Source: Parasponia andersonii (lineage: Eukaryota; Streptophyta; Magnoliopsida; Rosales; Cannabaceae). Taken from it: 64,000 bases of DNA. The notes under the pieces are model-generated. The model was not told the DNA's origin and did not search any database. It saw only the letters and a list, made by a program, of their open reading frames with translations. Made by a program: the position numbers and the translations under genes. The stretch spans positions 12,298 through 76,297 of the forward strand of contig JXTB01000142.1 of the NCBI GenBank assembly GCA_002914805.1. Reading direction: 5' to 3'. Positions 34,291 to 47,137 of the stretch are shown here, in pieces. The stretch's first letter is position 1, and each line of letters opens with the position of its first letter.

Positions 34291-37200
34291 CAATTCTGGT
34301 GCAATTGATATTTGGTAACTCATAGTTGTATTTCATTTTGTCAAAAAATTAGGAAGAAATTACGTCTTTAAGGGCGAAAGTTGCAACGCTAGAGGAGGAC
34401 CTGCATAAATCACGTCAAGACACATGTAGTTATCAGAATCTGTGCCAACAGTTAGAGAAGGTAACTAATAAAGTGTGCATTATATTTCCAACAGGACAAC
34501 ATATGTGAAATTACTGTCATTCATTTCCATTTTCTGCATGGAACATCGTCTGTTCATCTTTGATTTTGGCAAGTACACCTATTATATATTTTTCTTTTCA
34601 ACTTTTGCTACCTTGTTCGTGCAGGAATTGAAGGAACTCAAAGATAAAGAACAACAAGTAAACCCTAAGGTGTGATTTTGAACAGTTTGTGTTTATCTGT
34701 GTTTCTAACTTATGATCTATAGAAGTTTATCTTTTTATTTTTTTATATAAATGTTTAGGGTACTTTTCTTTCTTAATCAAGGGCTGAGTTTTATTTCCAT
34801 CTGTTTGTCATTCTGCTTGGAATCAGAAACATTTTAGAAATATTCTTGCAAGAAATAGAAAAATGTCAGAAAACATTTGTTTTTCTAAGAAAATGTTTCA
34901 GAAACATTGAATTTCTAAGAAAATGTTTCAGAAATATTTTGGTACTTTGTCATTAGAAATACTGTTGATTAGCTAATTGAGGAGATAATGTCCTTTTCAC
35001 TATCATACAAGTAGGAAGGAATCCTAGTTGTTTACACAAGACCACTAAAAGAGTTGCGTATTTCTTGACAAGACCACTAAAAGAGTCACATATTCAATGG
35101 AGGCTACTCCAGTCCAAACTGCTGATTTTATTTGTAAGCTAATATAGAGTTGTTGAAATATATATTTTTTTAATATGATGATAACTTGATAATGTATTTC
35201 AATATATTTCTTAATAGATAAATGGCCTTTGTGGTCTCTGAGCTTTTCTAAATGTGACAGTTTGGTCCCTGAATTAAACAAATGACCCAATTAGTCCTTG
35301 AACTTATGTTTAAGTGACAATTAGTCCAAACCTTAAATGTTGTTAAGTTTAAGAGAAATTCTCATGTGAATATTACGTACTCAGTTGGAAAATATAAAAT
35401 AAAAAATGAAAACTAAAAAAGAAATATACATCTTAACTTTTTAGCTGTCTTATCACTTTCAATTTCTTCATCTGTCTCTAATTTTTTATTAATGGTTTTT
35501 AGCGATTTGAACTAAATTGTCACTTAAAACATAAATTCAGGAACTCATTGGGCCATTTAAAATTTCAGGGACCACTGTTGCCAAAAATCCTTCTTAATAT
35601 GATGATAACAGTTGAACGTTTCTTTGGTACATCTATATATCTTTGTTTTTTTAATCTCTCACTTGTTACAGTCAATAGTTGTTTTTCTCTTATGCAGAGG
35701 ACAAAAGTCATATCTGATTTGCTGATATCTGTTTCAAAAGCAGAGAGGCAGGAGGCAAGAATGAAAGTACGACAGGATTCTTTAAGACTTGGCAATGTGG
35801 GTGTCATCAGGTAATTTTGTTTACTTTTTTATTTCATGTTATATATATGTATATATTTTGGGGCTGCTTGGAATGGGTTGTTAATACTTTTGGTGCCCCC
35901 TGAAAGTGAGGAAAAGGGAGGAACAAGAAGAGGACCAAAATGTGAAGCTAAAGACATTTTTCAATGCTTGGAATGGGTTGTTAATGCTTTTGGTGCCCTG
36001 TAAGTGAGGAAAAAGGGAGAAACAAGAAGAGGATGGAAATGTGAAGCTAAAGACATTTTTCAATGGTTCCGTTAGATGCGCAGCAAACAGGGATGAAGAA
36101 CCTTTGTTGGAAAAAGAAATAAAGACAAGAAAAGAAAAGGAAAAAAAAAAACAAAGAAAGGAAGAAACTGAACTTTCATTGATAGAGAAGAGTTTAGATA
36201 ATCACAGAAGGGTGAGAAATCATCTAAAACAGTAACAAAGAAAATTCAAATTGCAGAGAGAAAAGTTTGTAGATTTGCTTTCTTGAGTAGCTCGGTTAGG
36301 TACTTAGGTTTGGTTGAGGGTTTGAAAAGTATGGGGAAGAAGGGGTTTTCAATGAGTTGAGACAAAGATGGTTCAGGGTTAAACTGTTGAAGTTGATAAG
36401 AAAAATAAAGAATTGGAGTTGCTACTCTGGGTTATAAACAGTGACCAGAGAACTACTTTTTGTTTCTTCTTTGATAATTGATGATTGTTTATTATATTGG
36501 GTTTCTGAGATAAGAGTTTGAGGATGTATTAAGACAGAATGCAGTTTTTGGTGTGGCTTAAGAGTTGAGGAACAATGTGATTACGTGAAATTTAAACCAT
36601 AAAATGTGTTTTAGTGCTTATTGTAGTCTTTTTTTCACAAGAAACTTTTTAATGGGATGTTTCCTCTCTCTTGGTAAGCATCACATTTATTTGGCAGGAA
36701 AAATATCTTCCTATAGATGTCTAGAAGAAGAATAGGAACGCTCTTTTAACTGAAAATATTTTGAATTGTATGTTCGAATATATTTCTTAGATCTTGTTTT
36801 CTTGTCATTCTTCTTTTCTGTTTTGTTTGTTGAATGCTTTACACTGGATAGAGCTGGAACTGTCATATCCGAGACATGGGAAGAAGGCCAAGCTTTAAAG
36901 GATCTCAATGCTCATCTTGTATGTTCTGACTAGATTTCTTATTTCAATGTTTTATCTGGTGAACCATTGAATTAAATTTGTCCCTTTTCATTTATTCTAT
37001 CCTTTATTTACTTGTTTAAAGAGCAATCGAGTTCCTCTTAGGCTACAGCATTTTTCCTTTTTAATGCTTTCCTTTTCGGTACTTATGCAACTTAACTTGT
37101 AGCTACATGCATACGTTCAAATAAAATCTTAACTAATATGGACAAACTAGTGTGTATTGTACTATGAATGGATCAGATTTCCGAACCAGTCTAAAAATAA

Positions 37201-40200
37201 ACTAGGAATTGAGATTATCAATCATATTTTCTTTGTAAGTTACCATTATAAAATTTACTTTTGGAATAGTCAAATTTTGGCTTTAACTGGGCTTTTGCTA
37301 TCCTTGTAGGAAGAACTTTAGTTTTTAGCTTCTCCCTAGGCTTTGGTGGCAAAAGAATTTCAGGACTTCCCACTTTCTTCAATCTGTACAAATTGACACT
37401 TTTTGTAGTGGTGTGTAGATTTGTTTTATCCTGTGTTTTAATTTTATTAATGTTTCTTATCTTTAAGTATACATTATCCCCTTCTCATATATTTACTTCG
37501 GTTTTGATAATTAACAAAAGTTTTGTTTCTTGTAATATCAGTAATGCTTCAGTCTGTGAACATTTTTTCTAATCAATACTGAGTTCTACATCACTTTATT
37601 TCAATTTCCGTGCATTATTCTATGATTTCACATCATTGCTGAAGAGTTGACCTTCTAACGGAACATAGTAATCTCAGATGTGGTCAGTTCAATTTGTCCA
37701 TTATGTAACTGCATCATATTTGCGTATGTAATTTTTCTTCCAAGTCTTTTGAATGCTTTGATTAAGTTGTACATTATATTCATGTTTTGTTTCGGTTTAT
37801 CATAAAAACAAAACAATGAACTTGAATCTTTTGATGGCATGGATCTTAACACTGATGCAATTTCCTAGAGACAATTGCTAGAAACAAAGGAGGCTGTCGA
37901 GCGGCAACGAAAATCATTGAAGAAAAGACAATCTGGTAAATTTCATCTGTGTTTTATGACTTTTTAAACTCTCCTGTTGTGCCAACTGGGGTTAGTTCAG
38001 TTGGTCTAAGATTTGAGAGATGTGTGTGAGTTTGGGAGGGTCATGGGTTCAAGCCTTGGTAGAGTGTGTGTGTGTTATTTTCCTTTTTAAATTTGTAGTA
38101 AGTGGTGGTTATTAGTTAAGCCCCACTTTTTTTTTTTAAAAAAAAAAACCTCTCCTGTTGTTTTCTTTTTAGTTAGTGGCACTTTTAAAGTAATAAGTAG
38201 GTTGTTGCCACTGGTTAGTATAACACTGACATCACTACTAAAACTACTTTGAGCAATCGCGTCATTCTTCTTGCACATTGGTCATAAATAGCTATGGTTC
38301 ATGCTGACAAATATATACCAATCTAATTGCTAAATGTGTATCTCACTGTCTCGCATACAATCAATAAACGCACACTCTGTCCCCTGGCTGTACTGGATCG
38401 AGCACTGATCCCGTTTTTGCATGGGGCATTGTTATGGACATATCGATGTAAAAGCTGTCACATGTTTGATTTTAGCACCCTTGTCAATCTAATCAGTTCA
38501 CTTTCTGGTACTCTTGAAATGTCTGTCCCTGATTCCAGTCATCACTCTTGTTCTACTGCAATGTTGTACCTACGTTGCATATGGCACTCCGTTTTCACCG
38601 TTTACCTTGTTTTATTCCTCAAGATAAGGGAGATGGAGCTGATGCAGAAACAGGAACACAAGAAGAAGATATTCTCATCCAGGACGAAATCTACAAGTCC
38701 CGTCTAACCAGCATCAAACGTGTTAGTTCACAATACCGCATTTTGGCTTTGGTCATTTCCATATTCTTCTGTTCTGTCTCTTGTCCACAATTTTTTGTCA
38801 TTGAGTTGTGGCTTTTTTTGTAGGAGGAAGAAACTATTCTGCGGGAGAGGGATCGTTATGAGCTAGAAAAGGGAAGGCTTATACGTGAAATGAAACGTAT
38901 CCGAGATGAAGATGGTTCTCGTTTTAACAATTTTCAGGTTCTGAACCACAGATTTGCCCTCTTAAATCTTCTTGGGAAAGGGGGTTTCAGCGAGGTTTAC
39001 AAGGTCAGAACTTTGTGAAAGATTAGAATATCATATTAGTACTAATTATATTCTGCCACATCTTTAAATATGCTTCAAGTCAGCTGAGAAAGTTCTAGAT
39101 TAGTCCTTGCCTGTATTGGCAATTGTAAAGACGTACCTTTTTGCAGTGATTTGAAGTAAGAAATTTCCAGCAGGCTTATGATTTGGTAGAGCATAGATAC
39201 GTTGCATGTAAGCTTCATGGTTTGAATGCTCAGTGGAGCGAAGACAAGAAGCAAAGTTACATTCGGCATGCAATTCGTGAGTACAATATTCACAAGACGT
39301 TGGTGCATCGTCACATTGTCCGGCTCTGGGACATCTTTGAGATTGATCAGAATACATTCTGCACTGTGTTAGAGTATTGTAGTGGTATGCATACCCCAGA
39401 TATTTGTTGATCCGACAGTCTTATCCCTTATGTACCTATTTTGATGGGGAAGTTAAAAGCTTTGTTTTGCCATAAAATTGCTTCTCATTATTTGTTTTAT
39501 CCCTCAGGGAAAGATCTTGATGCTGTACTCAAAGCAACTCCTGTGCTGCCTGAAAGGGAAGCTAGGATTATTATTGTTCAGATATTTCAGGGCCTTGTAT
39601 ACTTGAACAAACGAACACAGAAGATTATTCATTATGATCTGAAGCCCGGAAATGTTTTATTTGACGAACTTGGTATTGCGAAAGTTACTGATTTTGGTCT
39701 CAGCAAGATAGTGGAGGATGATGTTGGATCCCAGGGTATGGAACTTACATCCCAGGGAGCAGGAACATATTGGTAAGTAATAAGATTACTGATAAATAAT
39801 AATTGGAGTTAGCTTAATTAGCAAGAGTTTTTCTTATGTGTCACTAATTATTGCCTTGTGTTCGAAAACTCAAATTGTTCGAGGTTTAGCTCTAATGCTA
39901 AGTAAGTTGGAATAGGTTCTGAACAGTATGCATCTGATTTAGTTTTACTTTGTGACTTATAATATTGGTCCTTTTTCTTGTGCTCTTGGACATAACCTAT
40001 TTGGCTATGGATGTCCAATGTCATTTGCAGGTATTTACCCCCTGAATGCTTTGAACTTAGCAAGATACCTCTCATATCATCAAAGGTCAGCAGTATTTGG
40101 CATTGGGTATTTCTTTGTGAGGGAAATTATGCAAATTTAGGAGGGGAAATTCCTTCTTAACAAAACCCCTCTAACGAAAAAAAGGAAAAGATGAAAAATG

Positions 40201-41538
40201 GGTCCAATCATTTTATTCTGAGTTTCTGACTGGATATGCAAGTCCAATTGAGTCTATTTCTAGAAATTTTTTTCACCTCAAAGAGGAGCTTAGTTTCAAT
40301 TTTGTGCTGTTTTTGACTGATTGTCTCTTCAAGCAGGTTGATGTTTGGTCAGCTGGTATTTTGTTTTACCAAATGCTCTTTGGAAAACGTCCATTTGGGC
40401 ATGACCAGACTCAAGAACGCATACTTCGTGAAGACACAATCATCAAAGCACGTAAAGTTGAATTCCCTTCTAGACCTTCTGTTTCTAATGAGGCAAAGGT
40501 GAGTTATGCCCTCAGTTTAGTCGTGTGTACTGTAAGTGTATTAGATTCTTGGACTATAATTGTTCACTAAATTTTCTATTTGAAAAAGAAACATTGCCTT
40601 AAACAAAAGAAGACATGAAGAATTATTGGCCATGGACTTTTTCTGCATTAGGGTGGGGTGTTGAAGCAGGCCAAGAATGACATTGTTTTTTATTTTATTT
40701 TTTTAAGATAAAAAAATTAAATCATGTAGATTGTCTTTGTTTTAATTATGAGTTCACCATTGTGTTGAATGCAATGGGATATGTCGGTTTGTACTCAAGT
40801 CATGAGTCCAACTGCCAAATTTCCACTGCAAGTGCAAGAGTTCCCCAAAGTTTAGGCCTAAAAACTTTTACTTGTAGTTTCTTGCATGTTGTAAAATCTA
40901 CGAGGCATTGCATCATTTCGTGTTTCTGGTCCTAAGTAAAGTACTTTGACATCTTTGTGGCCTACTTCTGCTAAGGAGTTAAAGATAGTCGGTTTCTTTT
41001 ACTTCGTTTCAGTTGGATGTATTGTTTGAAATAGTTATATTTACTGGAGTTTTCTTGTTGGTATCTTTTTAGATAGGTTTTGGTTTATATTGTCCTGTTA
41101 TTTACCTTGAGGAATGTCATTACCACATCTTTTTTTTTTTTCCTCCCCCCCCTCCTCCTTTTTGGCTCTCTTCTCAGAAGAAAAAATAAAAAATAAAAAA
41201 AAAAGAAAGAGAAGAGAAGAGAAGAGCCAAACAAGATTTAGGATGTAATAGAACACTTCGGAAAAGTAAGATTTTATTATGGTTCAAGAAAATAGGATAT
41301 ACATAGAAATAAGGCGGTTGTTGCATTGCTTTTGTTTTTTTTGTTTCTGTTTCTTTTATCCTAAATCAGCATTATAATAAGAGTATCCATTCCTTTGTCT
41401 GTCATTATCATATTTCATGTTTCTTCACAATTATGTTTGTAGGAATTGATTCGCCGTTGTCTAACATATAACCAAGCAGAGAGGCCTGATGTCTTGACTA
41501 TAGCACAAGATTCATATCTCTCGTACTCTAAGAGATGA
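31235..41538 (+). CDS. TSL: TOUSLED-type Ser/Thr kinase, 16 exons
   Basis: Exons: 31235-31492, 32663-32752, 33145-33351, 34003-34053, 34353-34460, 34625-34669, 35698-35810, 36852-36918, 37869-37935, 38624-38721, 38824-39003, 39174-39384, 39508-39772, 40031-40085, 40337-40498, 41443-41538. They total 2073 nt, 690 residues, close to the Arabidopsis protein. MSDDM...HFSSNSSNQSDQSLP is the conserved start, followed by a poly-Ala tract (41-52) and a basic Arg/Gly-rich part (about 140-160). A coiled coil lies at about 203-300 and 369-398, then the kinase domain from about 412. Kinase landmarks are GKGGFSEV 419-426, Lys441 in VACK, HYDLKPGN 540-547 with catalytic Asp542, and DFG 560-562. TSL is a nuclear kinase known for flower and leaf development and for phosphorylating the histone chaperone ASF1. 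The introns carry a fold-back element and a SINE. Confidence 0.97.
34259..34291. repeat. (AT)n microsatellite in TSL intron 4
   Basis: An AT run about 60 bp before exon 5, interrupted once by a TTT. Confidence 0.85.
35186..35593. mobile_element. fold-back (MITE-like) insertion in TSL intron 6
   Basis: The left arm near 35263-35327 (ggtccctgaatt...agtccttgaactt...agtgacaatta) and the right arm near 35512-35576 are imperfect inverted copies. The whole is bounded by the same 16 bases, ttaatatgatgataac, at 35170-35185 and 35594-35609, which looks like a target duplication. A 16-bp duplication is long for a DNA transposon, so the family is unclear. Confidence 0.55.
35865..36064. repeat. 100-bp tandem duplication in TSL intron 7
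   Basis: tgcttggaatgggttgttaa recurs exactly 100 bp apart (35865 and 35965). Each copy extends to aaagacatttttcaatg with about nine differences. Confidence 0.9.
37981..38149 (+). mobile_element. tRNA-derived SINE in TSL intron 9
   Basis: The 12-bp direct repeat ctctcctgttgt at 37969-37980 and 38150-38161 flanks a 169-bp body. The body has a pol III A-box-like tagttcagttgg (37993-38004) and a B box ggttcaagcc (38046-38055), 41 bp apart from box end to box start. It ends in a T-run and A-run tail. This is the standard architecture of plant SINEs. It has the same orientation as TSL. Confidence 0.8.
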
Positions 41539-43779
41539 CAACAATTTACATAGCTGCAGCTTAAGGTGCCCCCAGTCGAGAGTTAGAAAATTTTCATTTA
41601 TTTCAACAGAAAATCAAAGAAATTTACTGCAAGCCCACATGCAAATTTTTGTATAGGTTGTAAAGGTTTTTGTAATTACTGGCTCTGTAGCCGAGTCTTT
41701 TTACCTTATAGAGAAAGTCTGGGGCTCTAACTTGTTTACTCGAATGTTTTGTGGGGGTTGAAGAAATGACCTGACCTGGGAGTTGGGTTATCTGGGCTCT
41801 TCTCGGAAGGACTTGTATGAAACGAGGAAACTTTTCATAATTTATTCCTTTAACCGTTTTTCTTTTCTTCTCCATTCTTTCCTAGCATTGCTTCTAACCT
41901 TACTGTTAAGAATGTGATTTCTATAACAGAAAAGTGGACTTTTTTTAAAAATTTTATTTTTTGTTGTTGAAAGAAAAAACAGAAAAGTCGATTTTCCATT
42001 CGATGAAACAACCAATAAAAGCTGCTTCGGGTGAGATATTTTTACACGTTTAATTTCTATGTTGTACATCCTATTAATATCTTTACTACTTTGCCAGCCC
42101 TTACAATTCACAACTGTTTTTGATTCTTTCAATATTTATTTATTTATTATCTGTAAATAATTTTTCAGTCGAAAAGGGTCGAAACTTATTGAAAAATTTC
42201 ACATTTGCCAAAAGTTTTCACCACTTTTGTTGAAAATTGGTTGAAATTTTTGGACAATTATCGTGGTTTTTCATTAAAATGTGCCAAAATGAATCAAAAA
42301 TTGATTGATAATGGATAAATTACCTCATGAAATTGAGTAATAAATTATTCTAAAATTTCTATAATATTTACATATAGAAACCGGTTATCCATATTAACAT
42401 GTCAATTAAATCAGATTCAAGCCAATGAGATGTCTGAGAACTTTGTTTTCTTAACAAAGTTTGTACGTAGATGATTGAGTGGAGCAAATACGGCTGTTTA
42501 TGAGGAGCAAGTACAGTGGTTTATCTATCTAATTCAATTTGTACTTTTTTCAAGAAATTGTATCTGATCTGCACATAATGTAGATTTTAAAAATCATATC
42601 TAATGCATAAAAAATTTTAATTAATTTAATTCAATCCGTAAATATGGAGATTGGATTGGTCACTTTAGAGTGATTACTTGAGCGTAATTAATAAGTCTTT
42701 ATAATTGGGTTTTATATTATTTTTTTATTATGGATTATTCATTTTTAGCATAAATTTGGGCTTTTTATTACAAGTTTAGCCATTACTCATTATTTTAGCA
42801 TTTTTTTTATTTTAAAAAAACACATATAATCTATGAAATCTAAAATAAGTATGCCAAACAAATGAGCAATGCAACTTATATGAATTGTAAAAAGACTTGT
42901 GTTATATATAGATATATTTTTTAATATATAATTTAAGTAGGGATTAAATTAGATCAGTTACTTTCAGAGTAAAAAATATATTTGATCTGTAGAAATATGT
43001 TTGAAATATATTTTTTAATATATTTCAAAAATTCAATTCAATCCAATCTGCACATGTGTGAATATCTGCACTTTGAGAATTAAATTAGATTAGATTATGC
43101 GAATTGGATCGAATGATGCAGATTTTGAACATCCTAGAGTAAGAGAGTTCTTAGAAATGAACTATAATGCACATTTGAAAATCTTAGATAAAAGATAAAA
43201 TAATTAATTATTAATAGTCCTAAATACCATTATTAATGAGAACGTAATTGTCCTTATCCCACATCTCTTGATATTGTGATAAAAAGCCGAGAATTTGATA
43301 TAAATAGTAATAATTTAGACTAAAATAATTTTTAAGAGTGTTTTGAAAAATACGATGCGTCATTTTCAAATTACAAGTTAGTATTACTCAAAAATAGCTA
43401 TGCCTCGTGTTCAAATAATAGTAAATATCAAAAGGGAAAGTTCAATTCTAGTTACAGTTGGTCTTTTCCAATTTTCAAATGGCAATAAATAGAATTATAA
43501 CTATATGGTCAAGCAAATACTTTCTACTACAAGTACAACCACAAGTAAAGCTTCACGTATATCATAAGTTGGGTTCTTCCTTCAATAGGATAGACAAGGA
43601 ATATAAAACAATAGCACTAGAACATGTATGAAGAGCTAACAATGTCTCTAACTGAAATTTCAAAAATGCAATTGCTACACCATTACAGATTTATATTAGA
43701 ACACAGCTCGTCGTAAATGACTCGAGGCTTTTTTAAATGGACAAGAGACTTCGATTTATCAAGATTGCTTCTCATAATT
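41539..43779. other. TSL 3' flank and intergenic DNA
   Basis: The TSL 3' UTR must occupy the first few hundred bases. At 42160-42260 there is a run of tcgaaa/ttgaaa-type words like those at 50700-51010. The rest is AT-rich with no supported gene. Confidence 0.55.
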
Positions 43780-45185
43780 TTTTTTTTCTTACGTGTTCAT
43801 GTACCAAGCATTTCTGAATCATTTTCTCAAGAAATTCGAGAGCCTCCTTTATTCTTTCAATCTTGAAGTAACCTTTGACAATGACGTATTAAGAAATAAA
43901 ATTGGATATTAAAACGCTTGCTTCCATTTTGTCTAAGAACTTGTTTGCCTTATCTAGTTCACTGAGTAGGCAATATATCCTTTAGTCATCGTGTTGTTAG
44001 ATATAATATTAGGCATTACCATGTTGAATCATCGGATCAACCAAATTTTGGGTCTTATTCATCAATTTTGTTTCAGAAAGAGAATCCAAAGTATATTTGA
44101 AATTATAGTATTAGAAAACATTTCTTATATCACCATCATGTCAAAGATCCTCTCGACGTCTTTAAGTTGACCTAAATGACACCATCTATTGATTAATAAG
44201 CTATAAGTGGTAATATTTGGTTTTACATCTCTATAGATCATTTGACCAAACCTAAATGACACCATCTATTGATTGATAAGGTATACGTGGTAATATTTGT
44301 TTTTACATCTATATAGATCATTTGACCAAACCATTCTTCTTTTCTTGACAAAAGCATTCAACAACATACTAAATATTGTCACATTTGGTGGGATTGCCTC
44401 GTCTTGCATTTTATCTAATGACTTAGTGACTTTTTTCCACGGCCCTCAATAACACAATTCATAAATCAAAGAGTTATAGGTAACAATATAAGGCATTACA
44501 CACCTCTCAGTCATTGCTTCCATGAGATCAAGCGCCTTTCTTGTTCTTCCTTCCTTAAAGGGAGCACCCAACGTAGTACTATACGTAATAACATTAGCTA
44601 AGATTTCTTGGTCAATCATGTTTTCTAAGAATTGTGTGGCTTCTTCAGATCGACCTGATTTGCGGAAAACAGAAAACACAGTGCTTTACATGAAAAAATC
44701 AGGCTGTATGCTTTTTTTTTTATCATCAATCCAAAAATTAATTCTGCCTCTTGAGTTCTCTCCTCCTTGCGAAGAAAATCAATTAGAGCACTATAAGTAT
44801 GCATGTCAAATGAAAGTCCATTGTCAAGCATATCAATTAGGAATCTCTTGGCTACTTCCCGGTCACCAAATTTGCGTAATCCGTGGATCAAAGAATTATA
44901 AGTAAAAACACTTGATAGAACACCGCGGTTGATCATATCATGAAACAAGCTCAAACTCTCATCTATTTGTCCTTCTTTACAAAGGGTGTCAAGGATGGCT
45001 TTAAAACAGTATACACAAGGCTTAATCTTCTTATCATCATACATTTTCTCAAGTAGCTACAGTGCCATGCTAGTTTTCCCAGCCTTACAAAACCCATTAA
45101 TGAGAGTCGCATAAGTAATTGTATTACATAGGTGTTTTTTATCTTGAATATCCTGGAACCACTCCATTGCTGCAACCATATACGT
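43780..45185 (-). pseudogene. pentatricopeptide repeat (PPR) protein remnant
   Basis: The minus strand contains successive P-type PPR units in at least three frames: ITYATLINGFCKAGK-like at about 45100, CFKAILDTLCKEGQIDESLSLF, VFTYNSLIHGLRKFGD, MHTYSALIDFLRKEERTQEAE, VITYSTTLGAPFKEGRTRKAL and IVTYNSLIYELC. Spacing is about 35 residues. There is no start codon context or targeting peptide, and frameshifts lie near 44700 and 45050. It is a 3' fragment of an organelle RNA-binding PPR gene, now dead. An 80-bp tandem duplication disrupts it further. Confidence 0.85.
44171..44330. repeat. 80-bp tandem duplication within the PPR remnant
   Basis: cctaaatgacaccatctatt starts at 44171 and again at 44251. 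Each copy runs on to agatcatttgaccaaa. Eighty is not a multiple of three, so the duplication shifts the frame. Confidence 0.92.
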
Positions 45186-47136
45186 AGCCATGCATGCAGA
45201 GACCGTGAAGTATAGTAGCTAGCGTATGATGCTTGATGAATAGCAGGCCTTTTTCTTTTTTCTCCTTATAAAAAAAATTGTCTGTTGATGCTAATCCTTG
45301 CCATTGTATTCTTGAAGGTACGTTGGGATTTAGTTTCTAGAACTAAAAGCTTCATTGGCAGTTGAATCCATTCCTGATGGGCATTTATATTTCAAAATAT
45401 GTACATCATGGTTAGTGAATAGTGTACATTTAGCAATTCGGCCGTCAAATGGCCCGTACGCCTTACTGGTCTCTCGATACATTTCGCTTAATTAATTCGT
45501 TACTATTCTATTTGCATATCTTTTGGGAATAATGGATTTGATTGGTTTACAGAGTAAGGAAAAAGTACTAGTGATTTTTTTTTTTTTTTTTCAAAAGCAA
45601 ATCACTGAAAACTATGCAGGGGATAGTAATAACTGCATCACAATTATTGTAGTTCTTTTTTCTTTTCCTTTTTTCAGGCTGCTGAGTTGAAAATTACTGA
45701 ATTAGAGTTATGCAAGCTGTAAATTGCAGATGAGGTCTTGCTTGTAATTATTCTCTTTTCTTTTCTTAACATCTATGCATTTATTTCTGTCAAAAATTGA
45801 ATCAAACCATTTTGTTTATTCCTTAATTTATCTAGACTTTCCACCTTGGTTATCACTTCTTTGTCTGGATTTGTAATATTCTAAATTGTAGACGTGACAA
45901 TTTAAGCTTTTTTGATAGGGAGTGAGGATGCTTATGTTTATTTACTTGTTTTCAGTGATGGAAGAGTGGCCACATTTGCGGTATTGAAGCCCATAGATTG
46001 TGTTGTACGTTCTTGTGGCATAATTTGATCGGACAATTTGTATTTTTTCTTTTACAATTAATTTGTTAATTGACTGAATATGGATACATTATTGAAAATA
46101 TATTAATGAGAAATTTTCTTTTGCAAATTGTACCGTTTTAAATTTTGGTATTTACATTATTTTTGCAGTAATATTTACAGCATGCATTTCAAAAGCACTA
46201 TCAGTATTATAGAGAATGTCACAAATTTTTTCGTAGTAATGTTTTACGGTAAATTTTTAAATGCAAGTATTAATGTCACTATCCTAAATATCGCTAACTT
46301 TTCAACGGTACTTAAATCATGCAAAATTTTGCTACTAATCTTTTTGCGGTTATTTTTTTTTTAAAAAAATATTTTAGACTCATTCTTTTTAACCTTGAAA
46401 AACATATTTTTAGTAGTGTTACAAAATATATTGACCCACCCAATAGAATTTCATCCATTTGTAACTCATATTCAATTATATTTATTATCACAATCCGAAC
46501 ATGTGCTACTGTACTTATTAATTGTAACCGTATACTCAAAATGTCACAAATCATGTTTTTTTTTGGAAAAAAAAAAAAAGAAAAAGCAAGAAAAATCATG
46601 TATTTTAATATTACCAACAATTGAAAGGAAAGAAAATTTAGGATATTGGGTATCTATAATCTCTTATGTATGGGTGCTTTTAATTCATCAAATGCTACTG
46701 GTGGCCAAAGTTTAAGTAACCCGTAACTTAGTTAAATACTTAAAAATATATTATGGGTTGAATTTGGAAACTTCAGTAAGTAAAACAAATTATTATTATT
46801 ATTCTAAAGATGAGAAGTTCTTTAGGTTTGATTAATAGAAGGCAGATAATTAGTAAACCCTAATTCTATATCTTCATTCTTTAAGGACAACAATTACTTA
46901 TTAGAGTAAAATGTTGAACGTTATTATAATAAACCTAGGTTGATGTATAAATTTCTAATTTTACAGAGGAAAAAAACACTATTCTTGTCACAGGAGAAGA
47001 GAAAGAAGCTACGTAGGAGTTTTCATTACTGACGACGATTCCGGCTACCATTTGACTTCTAATCGGGCCCTTTAAATTCATCTTGTCGCAAGGATCGTTA
47101 AAGTGTATATATATATATATATATATATATGTATCT
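45186..47136. other. intergenic, AT-rich
   Basis: Two short exon-like pieces (about 45678-45722 and 45957-46005, the latter readable as SDGRVATFAVLKPIDCVV) cannot be tied to a family. An (AT)n run lies at 47106-47130, followed by the N at 47137. Confidence 0.5.
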
Positions 47137-47137
47137 N

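Noticed and set aside
41155..41232. Pyrimidine/purine hairpin in TSL intron 15
   Set aside because: A short imperfect palindrome (ttggctct...agagccaa) in low-complexity sequence. Not enough to call an element.
45678..46005. Two exon-like pieces (AAELKITELELCKL and SDGRVATFAVLKP)
   Set aside because: Too short, stops close by, and no flanking exons found. Could be remnants but cannot be assigned.
46197..46418. Possible small CACTA element (cactatcagt...tttttagtagtg)
   Set aside because: The two ends do not match well and no 3-bp duplication is present.
46319..46715. ORFs on both strands in AT-rich DNA
   Set aside because: Ile/Phe/Lys-biased frames with homopolymers, no motif.
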